DNA of 53,468 nt from Nitrospirota bacterium (GTDB taxonomy: Bacteria > Nitrospirota > Leptospirillia > Leptospirillales > Leptospirillaceae): the NCBI GenBank assembly GCA_021828805.1, contig JAJZCZ010000003.1, positions 1 through 53,468 of the forward strand. The letters are read 5' to 3'. This document shows, piece by piece, positions 42,911 to 50,891 of the stretch; position 1 is the first letter of the stretch, and every line of letters begins with the position of its first letter. The position numbers and the translations under genes are program-made. Under the pieces are notes generated by a model. The model saw only the letters and a program-made list of their open reading frames with translations, made no database searches and was not told the DNA's origin.

Positions 42911-44155
42911 ATGTCAGATTCGGCAGGAGTCAAGGACGTCCAGGCAGAGAAAGCTCCCGAAACAAAGGGCGCAACCGAGAGTGAGCTCTCCGCGGGTGAT
43001 CGTCAAAAGGTCGTCTCCCCTGAATACATGTTCTTCGAGGCCCCCCGGGAACGGGCCTTTATTACGGGATCCGAAGCCGCCAAGGAGGCCATTCGCCGCG
43101 CCAACCTCGACGTCGCCATCTCCTATCCGATCACCCCCCAGAGCGAAACCATGCAGCAGGTGGGCTCCCTTTGGGCCGAAGGATATGTCAAGGAATATTT
43201 TCGTGGAGAAGAAGAAATTGGCGTGATGTCGGCAATCGCCGGATCATCCCGTGCAGGCGCCCGGTCGATGACAGCGACGGCAGGCCCCGGTCTTATGAGA
43301 GGCATGGAAGTTATTTCCTCCTGGCCAGGCGGACGTATTCCCGCCGTTCTTCTCATCATGTGCCGTGTGGTGAATGCCCCTCTCGCCATCCAGCCTGACA
43401 ACGTTGAGCTTGCCTACCTTCTCAATTCCGGCCTGATTCTCTTCCACGGTGAAAATCAGCAGGATTTCTTCGACTACACCCTGAAAGCCTTCATCATCTC
43501 CGAGCGGCCCGAGGTCACATTGCCTGTGGCTGTGGCGGTGGACGGCTTCTTTGTGACCCATGCCCGCGGATACGTGAACATCCCCTCCAAGGACATCAAG
43601 CTTCCGCCGAGAGATCCCTATGCTGAAGCCATTCCAGCGATGGATAACGAGAATCCTCCGGCCCGTCTCTCCCGGGATGCGCCGATTCAAAAGAGCAACT
43701 TCATCAGCTATCAGGTTCACGCCTCGTGGCAGCAGGAAGTTTGGGCTGCCAACGAACGGGCCCGCCGATATATCAACAAGTACATGGGCGGACTCATTGA
43801 AGTTATCAACCCCGATGCCGAGACCATGCTGGTCGCTTCCGGAAGCGCTGTCTCTCAGTCCAGAGAGGCTGTCCGTCAGGCCGAGGAGGAGCACAATACC
43901 AAGATCGGTCTTATCAAGGTTCGCTCCCTTCGCCCCTTCCCCACTCCGGAACTTCGTGAAGCCTGCAAGCACGCGAAGCGGATCATCGTCCCAGAGTTCA
44001 ACTACATGGGATGGCTCCACCGGGAAATCGTGACGGCTCTGTACGGCCATTCCAAGGCAGAGATCGTTCCTGGACCTCGCGTTTACGGAGGCATGTCCAT
44101 GCCGACGGAGATGATCCTTCAGACCATCTTTCCGAACAAGAAATTCGTTTTCTAG
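42911..44155 (+). CDS. 2-oxoacid:ferredoxin oxidoreductase alpha subunit (set 2)
   Basis: This 414-aa alpha subunit is paralogous to the one at 12921-14141, with SYPITPQSE, GLMRGMEV and SLRPFPTPELREA. A charged N-terminal extension of about 35 residues precedes the shared core. The start is the ATG at 42911, with AAGGAG upstream; an overlapping out-of-frame ATG lies 4 nt before it. It opens the plus-strand alpha-beta-gamma-delta operon. With set 1 it suggests one enzyme for pyruvate and one for 2-oxoglutarate, but which is which is not visible here. Confidence 0.94.
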   Translation: MSDSAGVKDVQAEKAPETKGATESELSAGDRQKVVSPEYMFFEAPRERAFITGSEAAKEAIRRANLDVAISYPITPQSETMQQVGSLWAEGYVKEYFRGEEEIGVMSAIAGSSRAGARSMTATAGPGLMRGMEVISSWPGGRIPAVLLIMCRVVNAPLAIQPDNVELAYLLNSGLILFHGENQQDFFDYTLKAFIISERPEVTLPVAVAVDGFFVTHARGYVNIPSKDIKLPPRDPYAEAIPAMDNENPPARLSRDAPIQKSNFISYQVHASWQQEVWAANERARRYINKYMGGLIEVINPDAETMLVASGSAVSQSREAVRQAEEEHNTKIGLIKVRSLRPFPTPELREACKHAKRIIVPEFNYMGWLHREIVTALYGHSKAEIVPGPRVYGGMSMPTEMILQTIFPNKKFVF

Positions 44156-44230
44156 AACTGCCAAGACGTCGGTGTTACACGCACACTCAACAGTCCTTTC
44201 GGGGACATACGAACAATATGGAGCCAAGCG

Positions 44231-45094
44231 ATGAGCCTTAAAAATATGACGATTACTCCCGGCTGGGAGAAGTACATGACCAAGGAATACGTTGACCTCG
44301 TCGAGCGTGGACCTTACGGCAAACAGAAGAAGGTTTCTGAAATGGGTTCCTTCAAGGAAGTGCTTGAAGAGCATCCCATGTGTGCCGGATGTGCCATGAC
44401 CCTTTTTATCCGCCTGACCATGGTGGGACTGCCTAACCCTGAGCATACAGTCCTGATCGGAACGGCAGGTTGCGGACGTCTTGCCTTGACCCAGACCTCC
44501 ATCCCCTTCATCTATGGAAACTATGGCGATACGAACGCCGTGGCCTCCGGTCTCAAGCGTGGTCTCGAAGTCCGCTTCAAGGACCAGACCAAGGATGTGG
44601 TTGTGATGGCTGGTGATGGCGGACTTGCCGATATCGGATTCAGCGCGGTGATGCACTCCTGGTTCCGCAAGGAGAAATTCACGACCATCATGCTTGATAA
44701 CGAAGTTTACGGAAACACCGGTGGTCAGGAGAGCGGAATGACCGAGCGGGGAGCTCTTCTCAAGATGGCCCCCAAGGGCAAGCTCTTCGACAAGATGGAC
44801 ATGATCGGACTGGCCCAGACCTCAGGTGTTGCCTACATTGCGCGCCTTACACCCACCAATCCGACCCGCGTGGCCTCTGTCATCCGGAAGGCTGTGATGA
44901 TTGCCAGAGAAGTGGGCCCAACCTTTATCCAGGCCTATACCTCCTGCAACATCGAATACGCCATTCCCACTCCGAAGGTTCTTGACGATGCACGGGAGAT
45001 CGAGTCCAAGCGTTATGGTTTCATGGAGATCATCTCCGATGAGGCCAAAGCCTATCTCGAGTCGATCGACACCTCCAAGAAAGCCAAGAAGTAA
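44231..45094 (+). CDS. 2-oxoacid:ferredoxin oxidoreductase beta subunit (set 2)
   Basis: This 287-aa TPP-binding subunit has GDGGLADIG and NEVYGNTGGQ and the cluster cysteines CAGC, GTAGCG and TSCNI. It follows alpha after 75 nt. It has a shorter C-terminus than the set 1 beta subunit. A hairpin separates it from gamma. Confidence 0.94.
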   Translation: MSLKNMTITPGWEKYMTKEYVDLVERGPYGKQKKVSEMGSFKEVLEEHPMCAGCAMTLFIRLTMVGLPNPEHTVLIGTAGCGRLALTQTSIPFIYGNYGDTNAVASGLKRGLEVRFKDQTKDVVVMAGDGGLADIGFSAVMHSWFRKEKFTTIMLDNEVYGNTGGQESGMTERGALLKMAPKGKLFDKMDMIGLAQTSGVAYIARLTPTNPTRVASVIRKAVMIAREVGPTFIQAYTSCNIEYAIPTPKVLDDAREIESKRYGFMEIISDEAKAYLESIDTSKKAKK

Positions 45095-45106
45095 GAGTAA
45101 GGACCC

Positions 45107-45136
45107 GGGAGGGGATGCAACAGAACTCCCCCTCCC
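45107..45136 (+). other. Intercistronic hairpin between beta and gamma
   Basis: GGGAGGGG (45107-45114) and CCCCTCCC (45129-45136) form an 8-bp perfect stem around a 14-nt loop. No T-run follows, so it is unlikely to be a terminator; an RNA-stability or processing element is more likely. Confidence 0.5.
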
Positions 45137-45157
45137 CCATTTGAAGGAGATCGCACC

Positions 45158-45853
45158 ATGCAACTCAAGCGTTATAACATTCGTATGGCCGGTATCGGCG
45201 GTCAGGGGGTCGTCACCGCCTCCCACATCCTGAGCAACGGGATGGTCATTAACGGCGGAGAAAGCACCTTGGTTCCCTTTTTCGGCTCCGAGAAGCGCAT
45301 GGCTCCGGTTGAGTCCTATGTCCGTATTGCCATCGACAGGATCTACGAAATCGGCGAAATCATCTATCCCAACGTCATCATGATTTTCCATCCCCAGGTG
45401 ATCACCCACGGAAAATCCTACACGATGCCGTTCTATTCCGGACTCAAGCAGAACGGAGTGGTGCTTATCAACTCGGATACCCCGATTCCTCTGCAGCCCG
45501 ATGAGGTTCGCGAACTTGAGGAGCGTCAGGCGAGAATTCACTACCTTCCGGCTACAACCATGGCTCGTGAGGTTGGCGGAACAGATCTGGCCACGAACAT
45601 GGCCATGGTCGGTGCCATTGCCTCCATTCTCGGCATTCCCACGATGGAATCCCTTGAGCAGTCGGTCCGGGAACGCTTCCTTGGAAAAGGATTCGTGGTT
45701 TCCGGCGGTACGGCGGCCCTTGATAACGTCATCGAGAAGAAGTTCGCTAAGAAAGAGCAGCTTTTAAAGAGCAACATGGCTGTTATTGCTGCTGCCTATA
45801 AGTATGCCCAGGAATACGGCTGGGCCACAAAGACCGAGAAGGCCTCCGTCTGA
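45158..45853 (+). CDS. 2-oxoacid:ferredoxin oxidoreductase gamma subunit (set 2)
   Basis: This 231-aa gamma subunit starts with GIGGQGVVTASHILS and has FFGSEKRMAPVESYVRI. It matches the set 1 gamma subunit along its length, including GGTAALD and KKFAKKEQLLKSN near the end. AAGGAG precedes the ATG. The delta gene follows after 22 nt. Confidence 0.94.
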   Translation: MQLKRYNIRMAGIGGQGVVTASHILSNGMVINGGESTLVPFFGSEKRMAPVESYVRIAIDRIYEIGEIIYPNVIMIFHPQVITHGKSYTMPFYSGLKQNGVVLINSDTPIPLQPDEVRELEERQARIHYLPATTMAREVGGTDLATNMAMVGAIASILGIPTMESLEQSVRERFLGKGFVVSGGTAALDNVIEKKFAKKEQLLKSNMAVIAAAYKYAQEYGWATKTEKASV

Positions 45854-45875
45854 TCTAAACTAAAGGAGAAATCCC

Positions 45876-46160
45876 TTGTATCTTGTTGCGCATATCGATC
45901 AAGCCATCTGCAGCGAAACAGCCTGTCGCCTCTGCACCCAGTATTGTCCTGAAGCGAATACAATCCTTTACGACAATACCGCAAAGACGGCCTTTGTGGC
46001 TGTGGACCGTTGCAAGGGCTGCGAAATTTGTGTCGGCATCTGTGATGACCTCGCCAAGCACCATGCCATCAAGATGATCATGATTACCGACCTGAAGGAG
46101 ACCTTCGAGCTTTCAAAAGAGGGCTTCCGCCCGGAGTCATGGACAGGGCAACATCCCTGA
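45876..46160 (+). CDS. 2-oxoacid:ferredoxin oxidoreductase delta subunit (set 2), ferredoxin-like
   Basis: This 94-aa protein starts at TTG with AAAGGAG 9 nt upstream. Two cluster sites are seen: CSETACRLCTQYCP (four residues between the first two Cys, where two are usual) and CKGCEICVGIC. It has a 20-residue C-terminal tail absent from the set 1 delta. It ends the operon; a strong terminator follows. Confidence 0.87.
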   Translation: MYLVAHIDQAICSETACRLCTQYCPEANTILYDNTAKTAFVAVDRCKGCEICVGICDDLAKHHAIKMIMITDLKETFELSKEGFRPESWTGQHP

Positions 46161-46189
46161 CCGTCTTTCGACATTTTCTGATTTACAAC

Positions 46190-46226
46190 AAGGGAGGCCT
46201 TCGGGCCTTCCTTTTGTTTTTTCTGC
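46190..46226 (+). terminator. Rho-independent terminator of second oxidoreductase operon
   Basis: GGGAGGCC (46194-46201), loop TTCG and GGCCTTCC (46206-46213) form a stable UUCG-capped stem with one G-T pair, followed by TTTTGTTTTTTC. It is the strongest terminator in the window. Confidence 0.9.
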
Positions 46227-46260
46227 TCCTTCAGAAAATTCCAGCCTGGAGTATGTACCC

Positions 46261-47310
46261 ATGAGTCAGTCTGGAACCGTGGCTTCCCGCCACCTTACTT
46301 CACGCGCCGTCCTCCTCCTCTCCCTCTTCACCGGACTTTTTATTCTCTTCACCCCTTCCTACTCCTCTTCCGCTCCTCTCTCCCTCGATGGAAACGGAGG
46401 ATGGGTCGATGCCCGTGGACGAACAGCCCCCCCCTCTCTTAAAGGGAAGGTCATTCTCTACGACTTTTGGGACTATACCTGCATCAACTGCATTCGCACC
46501 TTTCCCCATCTTAACGAGATCTACCGGAAATACAAAAACAAAGGACTCGTCATCATCGGAATCCATTCACCCGAATTTGATTTCGCCGCTCGTCCAAAAA
46601 GGGTGGAGAGGGCCATCGCCCAATATCACCTTGAGTTTCCAGTCGTTCTCGACAAAGACCGCATTCTCTGGAGACGCTTTAAAAACCACTACTGGCCCTC
46701 GGACTACCTCTACTCTCCCGACGGAACCCTGCTTTACCATTCCATCGGAGAGGGCGGATATGACGAGCTGGAAAGAAATGTCGTCACCGCTCTTCATGTT
46801 CCAGACAATCTTCCCGCTTCCCAGGACTCCACCGCCTTCTCTCCGGATCTCACGCCAGAGCTGTACGCCGGAACCGATCGCGGCCACGTGGGGAACCCCT
46901 CGGGATTTCATCAAAACGAACACAATTACACTGGCCATTCAGAAATAAGAAATTCAATTATACTTAAAGGTTTATGGAGTTCTTATCCGGATCATGTTTT
47001 ATCAGGAAAAAAAAATGAGGGAGGACCGCCCACCCTTACCGTCTATTACCAGGGACGGGGGGTCAATGCGGTCTTGCGCCGGCCGCGGGGGAAAGAAGGA
47101 AAGGTGCTTGTCATCGTCGACGGCCATCCCCTCTCTCCCGGTGACACGGCTCCCGATACCAGGATCGACAGCCAGTCCTCTTCAACCCTTCTCGTGAAGG
47201 GTTCGCGCATGTATTCCATCATCTCTCACCAGCCGTATGGGTCGCATCGACTCGACCTGATCTTTCTGACTCCAGGAACCTCCCTCTACACCCTCACATT
47301 CAACCCCTGA
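46261..47310 (+). CDS. Periplasmic thioredoxin-like protein with DipZ-type C-terminal domain
   Basis: This 349-aa protein has an N-terminal signal sequence or anchor (hydrophobic at about 16-37). A TlpA/thioredoxin-like domain contains the redox motif in WDYTCINCIRTFPHLNEIY, which resembles the DipZ/CcdA-type. The C-terminal half (about 200-349) is beta-rich, like the extra domain of DipZ. The CcdA-like membrane part is missing, so it is the soluble module only. It likely handles disulfides in exported proteins. prmA follows. Confidence 0.82.
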   Translation: MSQSGTVASRHLTSRAVLLLSLFTGLFILFTPSYSSSAPLSLDGNGGWVDARGRTAPPSLKGKVILYDFWDYTCINCIRTFPHLNEIYRKYKNKGLVIIGIHSPEFDFAARPKRVERAIAQYHLEFPVVLDKDRILWRRFKNHYWPSDYLYSPDGTLLYHSIGEGGYDELERNVVTALHVPDNLPASQDSTAFSPDLTPELYAGTDRGHVGNPSGFHQNEHNYTGHSEIRNSIILKGLWSSYPDHVLSGKKNEGGPPTLTVYYQGRGVNAVLRRPRGKEGKVLVIVDGHPLSPGDTAPDTRIDSQSSSTLLVKGSRMYSIISHQPYGSHRLDLIFLTPGTSLYTLTFNP

Positions 47311-47319
47311 GGCTTTCCA

Positions 47320-48204
47320 TTGACCGCTTCCCGCCCCTCCTATACCTTTGCCTCCCTGACATGCCCTCCGGAGGATATGGAAGGGATTCTTAACTGGCTC
47401 AACCAGCATCTCTCTTCTTCCGTTCTGATCGAAGAAGGATCTCTTTGCCGTCTTGTCTTTATTCCCCCCGACCCTTCCTCACCGGAATGGCTTCTCATGG
47501 AGCTGGCCCTGTCTTCCCTGGGAGCCTCTGAAATCTCCACAGAAACAGCCCGCCAGGAGGACTGGCAGGAGATCTGGAAGGAGCAGGGATTCAAGAGCTT
47601 TACCATAGGGAAGACTCTCCTGGTAACCCCGTCATGGGAAGACATCCAGGACCCCTCCCTTCCCCACCGCATTCGGGTTGACCCTCAAATGGCCTTTGGA
47701 ACCGGTCTCCATGAAACGACCTATCGCTGCCTCGAACTCATCGTCGACACCGCAGAAATCTGGGCGGACCGCGCCCCGGTCATTCTCGACTTTGGATCCG
47801 GAACGGGCATTCTCGGCGTTGCGGCACTGCAACTGATGAAGAAGGGATATCTCTTTGCCATCGACAATGATCCTTACGCCGTCGAAGCCACCCGGCACAA
47901 TCTGGCCGACAATGGCATGGGGACACGGGGCAGCGTCTATGCTTCACTGGAAGACGTTGTATCCCCCCCGAAGGCCTTTGATGTCATCCTGGCGAACGTT
48001 ACCGGCGGCGTCCTGTGTTCGACCGCTCCGATGCTTTTTGACCGGCTTTCACCAGCCGGCCGGCTGATTTGCTCAGGAGTTTCAAAGGAAGAGTCGATGG
48101 CGGTCAGAAAGGTGCTTGCGTCGCTCGAGGGTACGTTGAGGGAGTGGGCCGGGGAGCGCTACGATACCTTCGTTATCGATAAGGAGATGGGAAGGATTTC
48201 CTGA
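47320..48204 (+). CDS. prmA: Ribosomal protein L11 methyltransferase
   Basis: This 294-aa SAM-dependent enzyme trimethylates L11. The family block DPQMAFGTGLHETT and the SAM motif LDFGSGTGILGVAAL are present, followed by ANVTGGVL near the catalytic site (family: NI/V-type). The start is TTG at 47320, 9 nt after the preceding stop; no strong ribosome site is seen. It shares the A of its TGA with the pyrF start (1-nt overlap). Confidence 0.9.
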   Translation: MTASRPSYTFASLTCPPEDMEGILNWLNQHLSSSVLIEEGSLCRLVFIPPDPSSPEWLLMELALSSLGASEISTETARQEDWQEIWKEQGFKSFTIGKTLLVTPSWEDIQDPSLPHRIRVDPQMAFGTGLHETTYRCLELIVDTAEIWADRAPVILDFGSGTGILGVAALQLMKKGYLFAIDNDPYAVEATRHNLADNGMGTRGSVYASLEDVVSPPKAFDVILANVTGGVLCSTAPMLFDRLSPAGRLICSGVSKEESMAVRKVLASLEGTLREWAGERYDTFVIDKEMGRIS

Positions 48205-48968
48205 TGGGAATACGGAAGCGGTTGGGTTTGAAAAACCCTCTCTGTCTCGCCCTCGACCTTTCGGAGCGGAGGCAGGGGATGGCATTGCTTCAGGAACTCG
48301 GTCCTCTGTGCGGCATGGTCAAATGCGGACCGGTCCCCTTTCTCTCCTGGGGAGGGGAGTTTCTTGAAATCTGCGAACAATTGGAACTTTCTGTCTTCCT
48401 CGATCTCAAGTGGCATGACATCCCGAATACCATCCTTGAGACACTTTCCCGACTCCCCTCTCCGGCTATCCGCATGGTGACGCTCCATGCCCAGGGGGGG
48501 GCGGCCATGATCGCTGCCGCCCGGCGCTCCCTTGACGATTCGGGACCCAACCCTCCCGCCCTGATTGCGGTCACCCTTCTGACGCATCTGACGGAGGAGG
48601 AGGTCAGGGATATGGGATACAGGAGCCGGGAAGACGGTGTTGCCCGTTTAGGATCTGTTGCCCTCTCATCCGGGGCCGACGGGCTTGTCATGTCACCCGG
48701 AGAGCTTTCCCGGTCCCGGGAGCTGTGGGGACAGGAACCGTTTTTTGTTACCCCCGGGATTCGACCGGAGGGACGGCCAACGGGTGCAGGAGACGACCAG
48801 CTCAATGCCCAGTCTCCCCAAAACGCCCTGGCGTCTGGCTCCGACCTCCTTGTCGTCGGACGCCCCATCATCGCTGCGGTCGACCCCAAGCAAGCCACGC
48901 TTTCGCTTCTTGCCGGGATCAACAAGCAGACTCAGGAACCGTCACGACACAAGGGCGTGACCTCCTAG
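48204..48968 (+). CDS. pyrF: Orotidine 5'-phosphate decarboxylase
   Basis: This 254-aa enzyme catalyses the last step of UMP synthesis. The catalytic DLKWHDIPNT (family DLKFHDIPNT) has the Asp-Lys-His-Asp set. VTPGIRPEG and LVVGRPI close the phosphate site. The start touches the prmA stop. Its 3' end overlaps def by 4 bp on the other strand. Confidence 0.95.
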   Translation: MGIRKRLGLKNPLCLALDLSERRQGMALLQELGPLCGMVKCGPVPFLSWGGEFLEICEQLELSVFLDLKWHDIPNTILETLSRLPSPAIRMVTLHAQGGAAMIAAARRSLDDSGPNPPALIAVTLLTHLTEEEVRDMGYRSREDGVARLGSVALSSGADGLVMSPGELSRSRELWGQEPFFVTPGIRPEGRPTGAGDDQLNAQSPQNALASGSDLLVVGRPIIAAVDPKQATLSLLAGINKQTQEPSRHKGVTS

Positions 48969-49519
48969 ACCTCTTCGACGTCCTTTTCCCCTTTGATCCA
49001 GTAGCGATGAAACTCTCCAAGATGGGTCAAGGTCGACATGTCCTTCATCTTGTCGACGAAGAGATGGCCCCTCAAGTGGTCGATTTCATGCTGCAGGACA
49101 ACGGCAGGAAACTCTTCCCAGTCGAGAACGATAGTTTCCCCTTTTCTTCCGAGAGCCTCGAGCTTCACCGCACGGGAACGGGTGACCTTTCCCCGGAGAT
49201 TGTCGAGAGAAAGACACCCCTCCCATCCTGTTCTTGTTTCTTTGGACATATACTTGAAGACAGGATTGATCAGGACCATAAGGGGAGTGGGCGCTCCCTC
49301 CTCGGAACGGGGATCATCGAGGCTCTCGATAATGACCACCTGCTTCGACACATGGACCTGGGGAGCCGCCAATCCCAAGCCGTCTTCATCTTTCATCGTT
49401 TCGATCATGTCATCGAGAAACTGCTGAAATTCAGGACGACCGATTTCTTCCTTCGTGACCGGTTTGGCGATTTTTCGCAGGACCGGGTTTCCCATTTTTG
49501 CTATTTTGAGAAGTGCCAT
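48965..49519 (-). CDS. def: Peptide deformylase
   Basis: This 184-aa metallo-enzyme removes formyl groups from new proteins. GLAAPQVHVS, EGCLSLDNLRGKV (family EGCLSVPG) and QHEIDHLRGHLFVD show motifs I-III with the metal Cys and two His. The VPG of motif II is replaced by LDN, an unusual variant. Its start overlaps the btuR stop by 1 nt (TAATG), so it is the last gene of the cobalamin operon. The cell may have another def elsewhere. Confidence 0.94.
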   Translation of the reverse strand: MALLKIAKMGNPVLRKIAKPVTKEEIGRPEFQQFLDDMIETMKDEDGLGLAAPQVHVSKQVVIIESLDDPRSEEGAPTPLMVLINPVFKYMSKETRTGWEGCLSLDNLRGKVTRSRAVKLEALGRKGETIVLDWEEFPAVVLQHEIDHLRGHLFVDKMKDMSTLTHLGEFHRYWIKGEKDVEEV

Positions 49520-50058
49520 TAAAAATCGACCCCTTTCCGTGCAAGGATCCCTTTCTCAAAGGGATGTTTGATCATTTTCATCTCTGTTACCAGGTCCGCC
49601 CGCTCGAGGAGTGCCTCCGGAGCGTTTCTTCCTGTCAGAACAATATTCTGATGAAACGGACGCTCGTCGAGGAGTGCCAGCACCTGAGGAACATCAATAT
49701 AATTGTATCGAAGGGCGATATTGATTTCATCGAGGACCACGAGGTCATAGCCCCCGGAGAGGACTTCCTTCCTGGCATAGTCAAAGGCCTGCTGCGCCAC
49801 CGCCCGATCCCTCGCCGCATCCTTCGTCTCCCAGGTAAACCCTTCCCCCAGGGGAACAATGGTCACAAGTCCATCCGAGGATCTGGAGGCGGCCTCCCGC
49901 TCTCCCGAATGCATGCGCCCTTTCATAAACTGAACCATGAGCGTCTTCATGCGATAGCCAGAGGCTCTGTAGAGGAGTCCGATGGCCGCGGTGGTCTTTC
50001 CCTTGCCATCACCGGTGTAGACGATCACCAGCCCTTTTTCCTTCTCCGTATCACTCAT
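49519..50058 (-). CDS. btuR: Cob(I)alamin adenosyltransferase (CobA/BtuR type)
   Basis: This 179-aa enzyme transfers adenosyl to the corrinoid cobalt. The P-loop is YTGDGKGKTTAA and the DEINIALRYNYI block is characteristic. The ATG overlaps the cobJ stop (ATGA). This is the CobO/BtuR (not PduO) type. Confidence 0.95.
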   Translation of the reverse strand: MSDTEKEKGLVIVYTGDGKGKTTAAIGLLYRASGYRMKTLMVQFMKGRMHSGEREAASRSSDGLVTIVPLGEGFTWETKDAARDRAVAQQAFDYARKEVLSGGYDLVVLDEINIALRYNYIDVPQVLALLDERPFHQNIVLTGRNAPEALLERADLVTEMKMIKHPFEKGILARKGVDF

Positions 50059-50891
50059 TGCGCCCCGGTCTCTTTCTTCCGGACCAGCCGCTCTCCCGTT
50101 TCAAGATCATACTTGTTACGGTAGCCGCGGGGAGTAACCATCCGTCCCGCCAGAAGCCGGGTCTGGGAGTTTCCAATAAGGATTGTGGTCAGCATGCCGA
50201 TCGGATAATCCAGCATGTGATCAAGCGTGGTGATCACGACAGTTTCTCCATCCCGCATGGCACTTTTGACGATTCCAACAGGAGTTTCTGCGCTCCGGTG
50301 GGAGAGGAGAATTTCCCGGGCTTCTTCCACCTGGTGCACTCTCTTCGAGGATCTGGGATTATAAAGCGCCACAACAAAGTCCGCCATTGCGGCCGCTTCC
50401 AGACGCTTCCGGATCAGCTCCCAGGGCGTGAGAAGATCGGACAGGCTGATTGAGGCGAAGTCATGCATGAGCGGAGCCCCCAAAAGAGAGGCACAGGCCG
50501 ATAATGCGGTAATGCCAGGAAGGACGGTGACAGTGATTTCATCTCCGCTCCATCCTTTTTCACTCAGAACCTCAAAGGCAAGGCCGGCCATGCCATAAAT
50601 TCCGACGTCCCCGCTGCTGACAAGCGCCACATGCTTGCCCTGGTAGGCAAGCTCCACCGCCTGGGTTGCCCGGTCGATTTCTTCAGTCATTCCCGTTTCA
50701 ATGACCGACTTGCCATTTACAAGATGGCGGACGAGATCGATGTAGGTGCGGTATCCGATCACAACATCCGCTTTTTCAATGCTCTTTTTGGCGATGGGGG
50801 TCAGATGTTCCTCGGCTCCAGGTCCAAAGCCGACCAGTGTCAGTGTTCCCCCCTTTTCGGGAAGTGATTCTGTCAAATATGATTTTGTCAT
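50055..50891 (-). CDS. cobJ: Precorrin-3B/cobalt-factor III C17-methyltransferase
   Basis: This 278-aa SAM methyltransferase has VGFGPGAEEHLT and VSSGDVGIYGMAGLAFEV typical of CobJ/CbiH. It contracts the corrin ring. Because CbiG, a separate CbiT and a CbiD-like end are next to it, CbiH (anaerobic route) is the likelier role. It overlaps both neighbours by ATGA. A 20-residue C-terminal tail follows the core. Confidence 0.92.
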   Translation of the reverse strand: MTKSYLTESLPEKGGTLTLVGFGPGAEEHLTPIAKKSIEKADVVIGYRTYIDLVRHLVNGKSVIETGMTEEIDRATQAVELAYQGKHVALVSSGDVGIYGMAGLAFEVLSEKGWSGDEITVTVLPGITALSACASLLGAPLMHDFASISLSDLLTPWELIRKRLEAAAMADFVVALYNPRSSKRVHQVEEAREILLSHRSAETPVGIVKSAMRDGETVVITTLDHMLDYPIGMLTTILIGNSQTRLLAGRMVTPRGYRNKYDLETGERLVRKKETGAQ

